Source: a virus
Virus record (IMG/VR): IMGVR_UViG_3300020057_000158
Coordinates: 1-22,984 of that record
Reading direction: 5' to 3' (one strand)
DNA length: 22,984 bases
The translations under genes were made by a program, and so were the position numbers. The notes below the pieces were generated by a model. The model searched no databases, had not been told where the DNA came from, and worked only from the letters and a program-made list of their open reading frames with translations. This document shows, piece after piece, positions 5,227 through 13,825 of this stretch (position 1 is its first letter; each line of letters opens with the position of its first letter).

Positions 5227-7806
5227 TTAAGCCTGCGTGACTGTTATATCGTCTACAAATATATTACCAGCAGTACCATCACAATCAAGATAATATTCCA
5301 CTACTCCCAGCTCGTTTGGCGTTCCAGTTACTGTCAACTCTTCCCATGTAGAAGCTCCAACTGTTAGAGAAGCAGTAACATCAGAGGCTATTCCACCGAT
5401 CATTCCTCCAACTAAAACAAGTCTAGGTGCATTACCGTTATATGAGCCATCTTTTTGCACCCAAGCTTTTATGGTAACAAGAGTAGAAGCATTTACGGCA
5501 GCTTTAAACGTATCCAGGGTTGTTGGTCCAGGCAAAAGTAGCTTTGCATCTACTCTATTTGGAGCTAATTGCCAAGAATAACCCGATGCTGTGTATCTAG
5601 TTGTTTGATTACTAGAGATTATTCCGTATTTATACCAGTTTCTGAATGTAGTAGCGGAAGCATCATGCTTATGTGATCTTATAAATACACCAAGTGCTCC
5701 TAAAGTTGTAGAGGCAACTTCAGTTCCACTGGCTAGTGTAGTATTTATTAAGATAACCTCATATCCCAATCCTGACATTTGTATATCTGCTGTAGTATGA
5801 GTAGTGGTCGTACCAAAATTACAATTAATAAAGACTATCCTGCCAACAGCTGTGTTATTGCCGCGATTATTACTTAGTCCCTGTGTTGTTGAGAATGCTG
5901 AGTCTCCCTGAATACTACAGTTTAAAAAAATTATATTATACTGCAGAAGAATTGCTTGAGTAAACACATCCCCAATATTAGAAGTTTGGTTTCCGAATAA
6001 AGTCCAGCTATCTAATATATAATTAAAAATATTAGTCCCCGCTGTAAAACCAGCTAGATTAAGTCCTGCCGATCCAGCAGGAGCTGTTCTGTATATTGTC
6101 ATAGATCCTATTGTCTGCATAGACAAAGCATTCGAATGAATACCTACCCCAGCATTAGCGCAGGAGTGAACAACATTTCCAGAGATCGTCCCCGTACTTA
6201 CTACATCAGATTCTCGAAAAAAAATGGCATGACTTGATGTTCCTGAACCACTGACCATAGTGTTATTTGTAAAAGTTGATCCAAGATCCAGAATACTTAT
6301 ATTATTACTACCGCTTGGACTAGCAATAGTAATGAAAACATTGTCGCTAATCGTATGCGCACCTGTCGTGGCGGAGATAAGAACCCCCTCCGAAAGAGAT
6401 ATAGCAGTATTCAAATTATAGAAGCAATTATTACTAATAACTATACTTCCAGAGCTAGTAACAAAATAAAGACCTCCGTCCTCAGTATCACGAATTGAAC
6501 AATATTGCATATTAAAACTGCCTGCTGTTGTTGTAGCTATTTCTATACCTCTTTTATTTGTTGCATTATCTCCTATATATCTAAAATCAGCCCAATCAAT
6601 GTCTACGGTTGAGGTTGAAGCACAAAAAACATAAGTCATTATAGTAGAAGTGGCTGATCTAACGCGTACATTTCTAGTAAGTAAAATTACTTCTGCTTGC
6701 GTTGGAGAGGTGCCAGAATGAGCGTTAAGAAGTCCACCCCCAGCTCCTGCAAACCCATCTACTGTTAATTGAGTTGCACTCACGGTAATATTGATCGCTC
6801 CCAGTTCTGATTGAGCTGGAGTTCTAGTGGTTGAAGCAACAGCAATTTGATCATTATCAAGCCATCCCGTATCAGTATTTACATCCAGTAATGTACTATT
6901 AGCAGCCTCATCAACATTTAATTTACAACTAACTACATTTTTCCCTGAAGTTCTTGATAAGCCTTGAATAATACAAGTTCCAAGATTTCGTACTAAAAGC
7001 CCATAATCTCCATCAGCAGCAGGATCAAACTCAAGAACTGCTGAACCGTCTCTTGGAATTGGCGTTGCGACTGTACCGATATTTAGTGTCCCGCCAGAAT
7101 AAACAATAACCGAATTAGATACTTTATAATAATAATTCGTGGCTGATGCAGAACCATAAGTAACAGTTCCCTTACTGCAAATTGCTAAACCTGGAGTGAG
7201 AAGTGAATTAGCAGCAGTCGGAGCAGCCCCAAAGTCTGTCGTGGCAGTGTTATCTAAAGTTACAGTGAAAGAGTTAGAAGTTCCTGCTCCTGTGTATTCG
7301 CCAGCTACAATCAAATCGTCTGTTACTGCTGGAGCTGCTGTAGTGGTAGTTATCAAAGCTCTTGAAATGTTATCAGCAGTTGCATCTCTAAATAGAGAAA
7401 CCATTGAAGCAGAGGAAGTAAGTGCCTCTACATTATAAGCAGTGGCAGCCACAAGGGTAACAGTTGCAGCCAATTTGAAGAATACCCAAGCTCCATTAGC
7501 ATCGGCAGTTGCTGCTACTGGCAAGTCAGCAGTGTTGATAGTAACCAAAGTTCCAGCAACTTCCACTGCCGCCTGAACTAAGCGGACACTCATGGTCCCT
7601 GTAGTTCCTGTTCTCACAGAAAGTTTTACGCCAATATGAGAAATGGTAATAGCTCCAGGTGTGAAAGCAGATGAACGAGTCCCTGAACCAGCAGTAGTTA
7701 AAATTTCACTGCCTGTTTCAGCACCTAAATAAGAAGTTGCATTAACAGTCCCCCACGTTCCTGCTGCAGTAAAATTTCCTGTTGCGATTGATGCTAAAAG
7801 TGCCAT
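5227..7806 (-). CDS. Beta-helix tail spike / appendage protein (859 aa)
   Basis: The N-terminal ~170 residues look like a beta-sandwich (MALLASIATGNFTAAGTWGT...). Residues ~400-660 carry successive short beta strands with Asn-rich turns (ISNNCFYNLNTAISL, ISDNVFITI, FTNNTMVSGSG, ISGNVVHSC), the pattern of a right-handed parallel beta-helix. The last ~115 residues (PNRVDAKLLLPGPTTLDTF ... AGNIFVDDITVTQA) look like a carbohydrate-binding jelly roll. Such architecture is common in phage spikes that bind or cleave surface polysaccharide. I can assign no catalytic residues. The gene overlaps the previous stop (TAATG), with AAGG 9 nt upstream. The long glycan-oriented spike fits the sugar-modifying block upstream, but any link is speculative. 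Confidence 0.85.
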   Translation of the reverse strand: MALLASIATGNFTAAGTWGTVNATSYLGAETGSEILTTAGSGTRSSAFTPGAITISHIGVKLSVRTGTTGTMSVRLVQAAVEVAGTLVTINTADLPVAATADANGAWVFFKLAATVTLVAATAYNVEALTSSASMVSLFRDATADNISRALITTTTAAPAVTDDLIVAGEYTGAGTSNSFTVTLDNTATTDFGAAPTAANSLLTPGLAICSKGTVTYGSASATNYYYKVSNSVIVYSGGTLNIGTVATPIPRDGSAVLEFDPAADGDYGLLVRNLGTCIIQGLSRTSGKNVVSCKLNVDEAANSTLLDVNTDTGWLDNDQIAVASTTRTPAQSELGAINITVSATQLTVDGFAGAGGGLLNAHSGTSPTQAEVILLTRNVRVRSATSTIMTYVFCASTSTVDIDWADFRYIGDNATNKRGIEIATTTAGSFNMQYCSIRDTEDGGLYFVTSSGSIVISNNCFYNLNTAISLSEGVLISATTGAHTISDNVFITIASPSGSNNISILDLGSTFTNNTMVSGSGTSSHAIFFRESDVVSTGTISGNVVHSCANAGVGIHSNALSMQTIGSMTIYRTAPAGSAGLNLAGFTAGTNIFNYILDSWTLFGNQTSNIGDVFTQAILLQYNIIFLNCSIQGDSAFSTTQGLSNNRGNNTAVGRIVFINCNFGTTTTHTTADIQMSGLGYEVILINTTLASGTEVASTTLGALGVFIRSHKHDASATTFRNWYKYGIISSNQTTRYTASGYSWQLAPNRVDAKLLLPGPTTLDTFKAAVNASTLVTIKAWVQKDGSYNGNAPRLVLVGGMIGGIASDVTASLTVGASTWEELTVTGTPNELGVVEYYLDCDGTAGNIFVDDITVTQA

Positions 7807-9172
7807 TATTCAAACCTTACATTTGCTAAAACTGAGAGCGTTGCAGTAGCACCGAGATTGAGCACAAATCCTGTATTGACAGCCTTAGCTCTAAGCCCAG
7901 AATCTCCATTATTCATTACGAATCCCCCAAGGGTTGCAAGAGCGATTGGGGGGAACATTTGTTCCGCACCAGATAGTATGCTTACTATTTGATTACCCTG
8001 TGAGCTGATAAGTAGGTCTTTCAATACCCATCTCTGAGCTGCGGGAGCTACAAAGAGTGTTGCATTTCCACTAGCAGAATAAGTTGTTGCAAAGGAGGTG
8101 TAAGACGAGATAGGTACTGGGGTTACAGTTGCACCTGACTGAATATTAACATTGCCCTGTACTGAGACTAATCCTATGAAGTTGACTCCTGTATTTAATG
8201 ATACAAAAGTTCCACTTGCCAATGAAACTAAACCAAAACTGACAGGCTGAGTAGCGGGGAAATTTGAAACCGTGACGCTTCCTATCTGATTAGGTCCAGG
8301 GAAGAGGGTTGTCATACCAGCTGTAGTATTAATGTTGCCAAAGATTGAAACTGATCCTATATGATTAGCGCTTGGGTTGAGCCCTACTAGCGTGCCTGAT
8401 GCTAATGATACAAGTTGGTTAAATGAGACAGGCTGTGTTGCTTGAAAGAAAGTACCCGTTACGGCCTGTGATCCCGGGAAATTAGATACCGTAACTGAAC
8501 CTATTTGACTAGGCCCAGGGAACAAAGTAGTCATACCTATAGACAGACTATTAGCCATAGTAACAGTGGCTAGACCTATAAAATTTGTACCTGTAGGTAG
8601 CGGTGGAAGGGTCAGGACGTCAACATCTCCTATATTATTAACGCCAGCAGTGATACCCACCGAACCATCAATTGTTAATGATCCTCCATTATCTGTTACA
8701 GGATAAGTTGCAGGGAAGTTGTTGATCGTAGCCGTAGATCTTATCTCAGTTCCACTCGCTAAAGATACTAATCCAAAGCTTACAGGCTGTGTTGCTTGCC
8801 AAAATGTACCATCAACTGTAAGAGAGCCACCATTGTCTCCCACCTGCACAAGGGTTCCACTTGCTAGAGATACAAGCTGATTAAAAGAGACTGCCTGAGT
8901 TGCTGGGAAATTAAGGATTGTAGCAAGGGATCTTACCTCGGTTCCAGAGGCTAGGGAGATATTACCAGAGATATTTACACTTCCCTGTATTGAAGCTAAT
9001 CCAATAAAGTTAGCGCCAGCAGGAAGTGGATACAGCGAGACGGGAGAAATGATCTGTAGGTGTTCTCCTCCTAAAATGTTCGTTGCAAGAGTAGCACCTG
9101 ATCCTGTGGAAATTCTTAGAGCTATGGTTGAGCCCTCCCCAGATTATGACTAGTAAATTTTTTCTGTGTCAT
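7806..9172 (-). CDS. Repetitive beta-solenoid appendage protein, start separated by a -1 frameshift (455 aa if fused)
   Basis: The frame ending at 7806 stays open up to a TAA at 9146-9144 but has no ATG, GTG or TTG until GTG 8849, in mid-repeat. The upstream part clearly belongs: it carries the same units (NFIGLASIQGSVNISGNISLASGT, LNFPATQAVSFNQLVSLASGT). ATG 9172, 26 nt past P4, opens a 16-codon frame (MTQKKFTSHNLGRAQP) that joins it by a -1 slip on the GGGG run at 9140-9137, giving MTQKKFTSHNLG-EGSTIALRIS. Repeats are VSLASGT (five copies), NFPATQPVSF-like and xxIGxVxV units, with a ~100-residue non-repeated C-terminal domain. It is probably a fibre shaft or baseplate-like appendage. A missing G in the assembly would explain the break equally well. 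Confidence 0.8.
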
Positions 9173-9179
9173 ATTAGTA

Positions 9180-9209
9180 AGACTATCTATCAAATAGTGG
9201 GGTTTGCAA
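9180..9209 (-). promoter_or_regulatory. Promoter P4, drives the beta-solenoid and beta-helix genes
   Basis: Minus-strand TTGCAAACCCC (9209-9199) starts 2 nt after the TAA of the upstream gene. TAGTCT (9185-9180) follows TTGCAA at 18 nt. ATG 9172 lies 26 nt past the element, with no Shine-Dalgarno sequence. Confidence 0.85.
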
Positions 9210-9211
9210 GG

Positions 9212-9466
9212 TTAGGTGCCGTCACCGTAGGTAACTCCTGCAAGCCCTATGGGTTGACCTGCCTGTATATTGATCGCAAACACCTGCTGGACCCCATTAA
9301 CGTAATAAAGGATTCCATTTACTCTAAAATAGAGCCTGCCATCAGTACCCACAAATTGAGTCTGAATATCTCCATCTGATCCTGTTTCTGAAGGGATTTC
9401 ACTGTCAGTTCTGACGGGCACACCTACATAATCTAATTGGCCTGTAAAGGGGTTAAACTTTGGCAT
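9212..9466 (-). CDS. Small tail-fibre-associated protein (84 aa)
   Basis: I place the start at ATG 9466 (MPKFNPFTGQLDYVG), since this opening is common among small phage tail-region proteins; a longer frame back to 9514 would overlap the gene before it. The remainder (VGTDGRLYFRVNGILYYVNGVQQ) looks like a small beta domain. The upstream gene's stop is 1 nt away, so translation is probably coupled. It is the last gene of the P5 unit. Function unknown; a virion appendage or assembly part is a guess from context. Confidence 0.75.
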   Translation of the reverse strand: MPKFNPFTGQLDYVGVPVRTDSEIPSETGSDGDIQTQFVGTDGRLYFRVNGILYYVNGVQQVFAINIQAGQPIGLAGVTYGDGT

Positions 9467-9467
9467 T

Positions 9468-9797
9468 TTAAGAGTATAACGCGCTCCCGCGATTATCCCA
9501 TGAGTCAGTTGCAACCTGAACTAATGTAACTCTATTTGAAACATCATAAGTGACTTTCTGGATTACCCAGTTAGTATCGCTCGCAATCTTACCTGACACA
9601 TTAAATCCCACATAGACTGGATTATCATCTGATCTGCCATCGTAATCAATTCTTTTCTGTGAAGAAAAAGCTGGGGGGATAGGCTGTACTACATTTTTAG
9701 CAGCAAAAGTACCAACCCCATAAGGGTGTACGTGCTCTTCAAGGTCTGTAGGGCTTACTCCCTCTAAATCTATTACTTCAGTTATTGTATTAGCCAT
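9468..9797 (-). CDS. Small phage structural protein (109 aa)
   Basis: The N-terminal ~50 residues include an acidic stretch and EEHVHPYG. The C-terminal ~60 residues (RIDYDGRSDDNPVYVGFNVSG ... VIQKVTYDVSNRVTLVQVATDSWDNR) form a beta-rich segment of a kind I recognise from tail-fibre-region proteins, where it often occurs next to an MPKFNPFTG protein. GGAG lies ~11 nt before ATG 9797, inside the 3' end of the preceding gene, which it overlaps by 8 nt. No enzyme motif is visible. Confidence 0.8.
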   Translation of the reverse strand: MANTITEVIDLEGVSPTDLEEHVHPYGVGTFAAKNVVQPIPPAFSSQKRIDYDGRSDDNPVYVGFNVSGKIASDTNWVIQKVTYDVSNRVTLVQVATDSWDNRGSALYS

Positions 9798-10155
9798 TGA
9801 CTGTCATCTCCTTCATCTGCTTATCTATTTTTAATCTCTCCATCTCTAAATAAGCATACTGACTCAAGTGTTGTACGTTGTTGTTGCCTATTGACGGTCC
9901 ACCTACTCTGTTAGCCAGTTGACGCACTTCCCAGATAACATCCTCCCTAGACTTGGCTCCCTTTAACTTTGCCCATTCAACCAATCTTTCCAACTGATCT
10001 GAGTACTTACTTAATTCTTTTAAGTTATCCATACCAAGTGATCTTGCAAGCGATAACTTTTCAAGCTCCCCATCAGCTGGTACATCTAAATTATTGGGCT
10101 CAGGTGGTTTAGCCTCAACTTTTGGCTCAGCCTTAACATCATAGGGGTTGTTCAT
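9790..10155 (-). CDS. Hypothetical helical protein (121 aa)
   Basis: Not recognised. The N-terminal ~30 residues are Pro/Lys/Glu-rich and probably disordered (KAEPKVEAKPPEPNN). The rest is helical and charged (LEKLSLARSLGMDNLKELSKYSDQLERLVEWAKLKG; YLEMERLKIDKQMKEM), likely a coiled coil. It opens the P5 unit: ATG 10155 is exactly 25 nt past TTGCAAACCCC and lacks a Shine-Dalgarno sequence, so a leaderless start is predicted. Position after the sugar block and before the tail genes suggests a virion assembly or chaperone-like part, but nothing in the sequence proves it. Confidence 0.8.
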   Translation of the reverse strand: MNNPYDVKAEPKVEAKPPEPNNLDVPADGELEKLSLARSLGMDNLKELSKYSDQLERLVEWAKLKGAKSREDVIWEVRQLANRVGGPSIGNNNVQHLSQYAYLEMERLKIDKQMKEMTVNG

Positions 10156-10159
10156 GCTT

Positions 10160-10822
10160 TTACTTTAAATAGGAAAGCTTGGGGTTTGCAACGTAAGTCT
10201 GTCTTCTTTTATCATACGCACCATTAAAAGGTGTAAACTCATCCCACCCGGGGAGTCTGCCATGCTCAAGTGAGTAGCTCTTATTAGTCTGATCAAGCTT
10301 GAAGTCCCACCCGCCTATCATATTAAGCCTATCTAAGACATCTAGGCCACATAAGGAGCTATATTTATCTAGGTATTCATCAAACCCTCCTACAGCATAA
10401 AAGGCCTCCTTAGGCCATGCTGAATAGTTTAGCTCTATGTCATTGTAGAAGCATTGATAGAACGTCCCCTGGTCATCTCTCTCTCTTGGATCTTGCCAGG
10501 TCTTAACAGTCCAGGTGTCATCGCTGTACTTATTCCCTACTCCACTAACAATAGTCTTTGGCTCTTGCTGGAAGTGGAACCAGAACTTTTCTAAGCCTTC
10601 AGGATTAAAGAATGTATAGTCCTGCACGGTTACCAAAAGCTCCCCCTTACACTTCTTCAAAAGCCTATTGTAGGCCTTGTATATACCCCAATAGTCTCCT
10701 TCATTCTTTTCAGAGGAAGTATCAACTATCCACTCAAAATCTTTGAATGTCTGTCTTTTGAGAGCCTTCTCAACCAGAGCTAGTCCTTCTGGTCTAATTG
10801 AGGGTGTGATGACCGAAATCAT
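10160..10822 (-). CDS. Glycosyltransferase family 2-like (220 aa)
   Basis: The N-terminus MISVITPSIRPEGLALVEKALKRQTFKDFEWIVDTSS is the typical GT-A nucleotide-sugar-binding opening, followed by LLVTVQDYTFF (residues ~62-72), where QD replaces the usual DxD. A later GGFDEYLDKYSSLCGLDVLDRL segment matches the acceptor-side acidic region of family 2 enzymes. It would transfer a sugar from a nucleotide donor; donor and acceptor are unknown. ATG 10822 overlaps the previous gene's stop (ATGA), so translation is coupled. It is the last gene of the sugar block, and promoter P5 lies in its 3' end. Confidence 0.85.
   Translation of the reverse strand: MISVITPSIRPEGLALVEKALKRQTFKDFEWIVDTSSEKNEGDYWGIYKAYNRLLKKCKGELLVTVQDYTFFNPEGLEKFWFHFQQEPKTIVSGVGNKYSDDTWTVKTWQDPRERDDQGTFYQCFYNDIELNYSAWPKEAFYAVGGFDEYLDKYSSLCGLDVLDRLNMIGGWDFKLDQTNKSYSLEHGRLPGWDEFTPFNGAYDKRRQTYVANPKLSYLK
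10162..10191 (-). promoter_or_regulatory. Promoter P5, embedded in the end of a glycosyltransferase gene
   Basis: Minus-strand TTGCAAACCCC (10191-10181) encodes part of V-A-N-P near the C-terminus of the upstream gene, and TAAAGT (10167-10162) at 18 nt covers its last codons and runs into its stop. The next gene's ATG at 10155 lies 25 nt past the element. Coding and promoter constraint overlap here. Confidence 0.8.
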
Positions 10823-11298
10823 AATTTGTTAGCAATTAATATAATGCTTGACTCATCTCTTAATTCTGTTACTGTGAAGCCTGCCTCTGTTACCCTTTTT
10901 TGTAATATATTGGGTGTAAAACCAGTCTTATGGAAATCCCACTCATCAAGTTGTCCACCGAAGCAATAATATACCGCCTTCTCTTCTTCTCCTGACAATA
11001 CAAGTTGAGCGTGCCACTTAAAATTAGGAACAATTATCTCTAGCTCTCCGCCCTGTTTTAATATCTTACTTAGTTTTCTCAACAAGCGAGGTATCTCCGC
11101 TGTCGGGAAGTGTTCTATTACGTGTGAGGCTCTAACCTTATCACATGACTCTAACTCTACATATAGATCAATGTCTAAAATATCACAGACTATATCAAGC
11201 CCTGGAATATTAGGATCTACATCCTGCTTCAGGTATCCCTCAGGTGAGCTCTCCCCATCCCTAGAGTCTCCAGCGCCTAGATCTATCCACTTAGGCAT
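10819..11298 (-). CDS. Class I SAM-dependent methyltransferase (159 aa)
   Basis: I choose ATG 11298 (MPKWIDLGAGD) because a strong GGGGGAG lies 4 nt upstream; a longer frame from 11328 exists but begins inside the previous gene. DLGAGD (residues 6-11) is the SAM-binding motif I, and SHVIEHF is the typical methyltransferase type 11 motif after the central strand. ILKQGGELEIIVPNF is the post-motif region. These enzymes often methylate sugars or lipids in surface-polysaccharide clusters, which fits the flanking glycosyltransferases; a cap O-methyltransferase is one possibility. The substrate cannot be read from the sequence. Confidence 0.88.
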   Translation of the reverse strand: MPKWIDLGAGDSRDGESSPEGYLKQDVDPNIPGLDIVCDILDIDLYVELESCDKVRASHVIEHFPTAEIPRLLRKLSKILKQGGELEIIVPNFKWHAQLVLSGEEEKAVYYCFGGQLDEWDFHKTGFTPNILQKRVTEAGFTVTELRDESSIILIANKL

Positions 11299-12178
11299 TA
11301 TACTCCCCCCATCTCTTGCGCCTTTCATGGTACCTGTCTAAGCCCTCACCCTTTAAAAAGCCAATGGTTTCCAATAGCTGTCTAACTCTCACATCATATG
11401 TGTGATTCTTTGTATAATTTTCCCTTGCTCGACTCAACATTCTGAGCCTCAATTCATCATCAGAACTAACTCTCTTAACCTTCTCCAACAACTCCTCCTT
11501 TGAATTGTATGCAATGTAGTGGTAGTCTGCTACAGCTGCCCAGTCCATATCATCTTTATTATATTCATGTTTATCAGCAGCCATAACATTTATCGGTCCA
11601 ACCTCAAAAAATCTTGTCTCCATCACGCCCTTATGAGCATCACCAGAGACTTGAAGTATGATCTTGGCAGCAGATAACATTCTTGAGACTGCAGCACCAC
11701 GGGCAACACCATTACTCCTAAACATGTTAATATCTTGCTTCTGTAGCCAATCTAAATACTCGACCCTCTTTAACCTATCCAGATCTTCTCTGCCTACAAA
11801 TCCTAAATCATATTCTATCCTTGTATCCTCATGGTATTTAAAATTTACAGGATCGTTTGCAAAAGGGAAGAAGTATGTTCTATCCTCAGGGTATGGATTA
11901 GGGCTAAGTGTGTATGGTGCCAGGACTATGTCAGAGGTAAACTCTTCAGCTACTTGATAATAACAGGCCTCAATATCCCACCAAGCCGTTATTTTCCCCC
12001 TGGGTCTCTCTGCTTTCGCCTCCGTATTAAAGACTAAGTCAGCTTCACCGGGTTGCAATTCACCGAGCCTGTAAACCTCTACATCATCCCTCCTCCTAAA
12101 GGCATCCTCGATCATGTTGCCACAAGAGATAGGAGTATCGTTGTAGTTATAACAAATTAGTAGCTTTAACTTTTTCAT
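11291..12178 (-). CDS. CgeB-like GT-B glycosyltransferase (295 aa)
   Basis: The N-terminal half is a Rossmann-like domain (KLKLLICYNYNDTPISCGNM ... ITAWWDIEACYY). The C-terminal half carries the signature of the CgeB/Glyco_trans_1_2 group: YDLGFVGRED, SAAKIILQVSGDAHKGVMETRFFEVG, then HYIAYNSKEELLEKVK and RMLSRARENYTKNHTYDVRVRQLL. Such enzymes transfer sugars in spore, capsule or flagellar glycan pathways. It overlaps the upstream epimerase by 32 nt and the downstream methyltransferase by 8 nt. The nucleotide-sugar donor is unknown. Confidence 0.85.
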   Translation of the reverse strand: MKKLKLLICYNYNDTPISCGNMIEDAFRRRDDVEVYRLGELQPGEADLVFNTEAKAERPRGKITAWWDIEACYYQVAEEFTSDIVLAPYTLSPNPYPEDRTYFFPFANDPVNFKYHEDTRIEYDLGFVGREDLDRLKRVEYLDWLQKQDINMFRSNGVARGAAVSRMLSAAKIILQVSGDAHKGVMETRFFEVGPINVMAADKHEYNKDDMDWAAVADYHYIAYNSKEELLEKVKRVSSDDELRLRMLSRARENYTKNHTYDVRVRQLLETIGFLKGEGLDRYHERRKRWGEYNA

Positions 12179-13022
12179 AATATACCACAGTCTTTTCTAG
12201 CCCATCTTCAAATGAAGTGTAATTAAAATCATAGGGTGTCCTAGCTATAACCTGTGAATGAGCACTTTCCCCTGGTCTCATTGGTAGGCTTTCGATATTA
12301 TCCTCTGGCTTATGACATGCTCTCAGTACGGACTTAGCAATGTCAGAAACCGTATACCCCTTACCTGTTCCTGCCTCAAAAGTATTTCCATAGGTAGTCT
12401 CATTTTCTAGCACGTTTAAAAGTATATTTGCAACATCTTTCACGTAAACCATATCCATTTCCTGTTGCCCATCTCCATATATCTGTATCTTTTCATCATT
12501 AAGTGCTCTTGTAATAAATGAAGGTATTATTTTCCTAACAGGATACGCCTTTTGTCTCTCACCATACGCGTTAAGTGCTCTCACTACATTTATCTTTACT
12601 CCATGTTCTTTTGCATACATAACAGCAAATCTCTCTGCTGTAGTTTTAGTTATAGAGTAGCTGTTATTTTCCCACCAGTTGCCAACAGCTATCTGCACAG
12701 CGGGTACTTTCCAAATCCTACATGCTTCAAATACATTTAGAGCTCCTATTATATTTACTTCTACTGAAGGATAGGGATTATTAACTGTCTCCTGTGTTCC
12801 CAGGATGCCCGCTATATTGATTACAGCATCAGCAGAACTTACTGCCTTCTCAACTAGCTCTTTATCTTTTAAATCTCCCAGATAAATCTTATCTGGCTGT
12901 AGAGCTTCAGGACTTATATGCCTAGCCAGGCCATGCGTGATATAGCCTCGTTTTTTAGTCTCCTGGAGTAAGTGCCCTGCTAAGAACCCATAACAACCTG
13001 TAATTAATATTTTTCTTTTCAT
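12147..13022 (-). CDS. NAD-dependent sugar epimerase/dehydratase, extended SDR (291 aa)
   Basis: TGCYGFLAGH (residues 8-17) is the NAD(P)-binding glycine motif of extended short-chain dehydrogenases. Tyr122 and Lys126 in YSITK form the catalytic YxxxK, followed by RALNAYGERQ and the substrate-side KIQIYGDGQQEMDMVYVKDVA motif, typical of UDP- or dTDP-sugar epimerases and dehydratases. It would make or interconvert an activated sugar for the neighbouring transferases. Its ATG overlaps the stop of the upstream gene (ATGA). The exact reaction, for example C4 epimerisation or C4 reduction, cannot be settled by eye. Confidence 0.9.
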   Translation of the reverse strand: MKRKILITGCYGFLAGHLLQETKKRGYITHGLARHISPEALQPDKIYLGDLKDKELVEKAVSSADAVINIAGILGTQETVNNPYPSVEVNIIGALNVFEACRIWKVPAVQIAVGNWWENNSYSITKTTAERFAVMYAKEHGVKINVVRALNAYGERQKAYPVRKIIPSFITRALNDEKIQIYGDGQQEMDMVYVKDVANILLNVLENETTYGNTFEAGTGKGYTVSDIAKSVLRACHKPEDNIESLPMRPGESAHSQVIARTPYDFNYTSFEDGLEKTVVYYEKVKATNLL

Positions 13023-13825
13023 AGTACAGACATGATTCCCTTCTTAAGTTGCTTAGCATAGTAATAGTGATCCCAGATCTCGCACTCTAATAATTCTTGC
13101 AACTTTGGGTTATCCTCTTCAATTTCTACATTTAATCCACAGGCTCTTGCTTCTAAGACAAACCTCTCGCCACCACCGATTAAATCAGCAGGAACATAGG
13201 CCGTGCGTGACCAGTGCATATAATTAACTAGATCAAGAGGGTGTATTTGATCTGATACCATTACATTTCCCTTGACTAATTCCTTGACAATTCCCATTGA
13301 CTCAGCCTCGTTATCAACCTGATAGTCTCCAACCACGAGCTTGTTACCCGTCTTGTCAATCATTCTTTCCCACCTCTTCCAGATCGCAAGCGAGCCCGCC
13401 CCTATATAATCCCATACAATCGGATTAGGAATAGGTGAGGGAGAGAAAATGTCTGTATTTACACCAAAGGCATGAACTATATTCTTATGGAAGGCTATCT
13501 GTGGTCTATACCATTTTGTCTCATAAAACAGCACATCATAGCTATTTGCACCAGCTGGAGGGAAGCCATTGCTACCTATACAGAGACCCTTCTTGTTATT
13601 TGTAGGCCATGACTGGATAATGCTATCAACTCGACTATTGAACCCACCCCAGCCTAGGATAAAGTAATCCTGTAGTCCTTCTGAAGTAATTGCCTCGGTT
13701 GCTATATTACACTTAAGTATCTCAAAGTCCTCTTCTAGTAGATTGAGCGCAGCCCACAGGCCATCCATCCAGTACTCAGGCTTTTTATGTTCGTAAACAA
13801 ATAATAATTTAGGCTTATGGCTCAT
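13019..13825 (-). CDS. GT4-like glycosyltransferase (268 aa)
   Basis: A GT-B-like protein: N-terminal KPKLLFVYEHKKPEYWMDGL, a central segment where a new Rossmann domain begins (PIVWDYIGAGSLAIWKRWERMID, KLVVGDYQ), and C-terminal ADLIGGGERFVLEARACGLNV, resembling the E-x7-E donor-sugar motif of family 4. I place the start at ATG 13825; an in-frame GTG at 13831 is a close alternative. It overlaps the preceding small gene by 11 nt and joins the epimerase gene by an ATGA overlap. It is rather short for the family but appears complete. Confidence 0.8.
   Translation of the reverse strand: MSHKPKLLFVYEHKKPEYWMDGLWAALNLLEEDFEILKCNIATEAITSEGLQDYFILGWGGFNSRVDSIIQSWPTNNKKGLCIGSNGFPPAGANSYDVLFYETKWYRPQIAFHKNIVHAFGVNTDIFSPSPIPNPIVWDYIGAGSLAIWKRWERMIDKTGNKLVVGDYQVDNEAESMGIVKELVKGNVMVSDQIHPLDLVNYMHWSRTAYVPADLIGGGERFVLEARACGLNVEIEEDNPKLQELLECEIWDHYYYAKQLKKGIMSVL

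Noticed and set aside
6747-6756. CTGCAAACCC on the plus strand, one base from the promoter element
   Set aside because: It lies within the beta-helix coding region in the opposite orientation, with no gene to drive on that strand. Taken as a chance near-match.
7196-7438. Plus-strand 80-codon frame inside the beta-helix gene
   Set aside because: Antisense to a clear long gene, with a Val/Ala/Ser-rich product typical of a shadow frame.
8849-8849. GTG 8849 as the start of the repetitive appendage gene
   Set aside because: It has no Shine-Dalgarno sequence and falls inside a repeat unit. The same frame with the same repeats continues ~98 codons upstream, to just past the leaderless ATG 9172.
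12050-12058. GGGTTGCAA, a near copy of the element missing one T
   Set aside because: It is inside a glycosyltransferase gene, and no TAnnnT follows TTGCAA at 18 nt on the minus strand.
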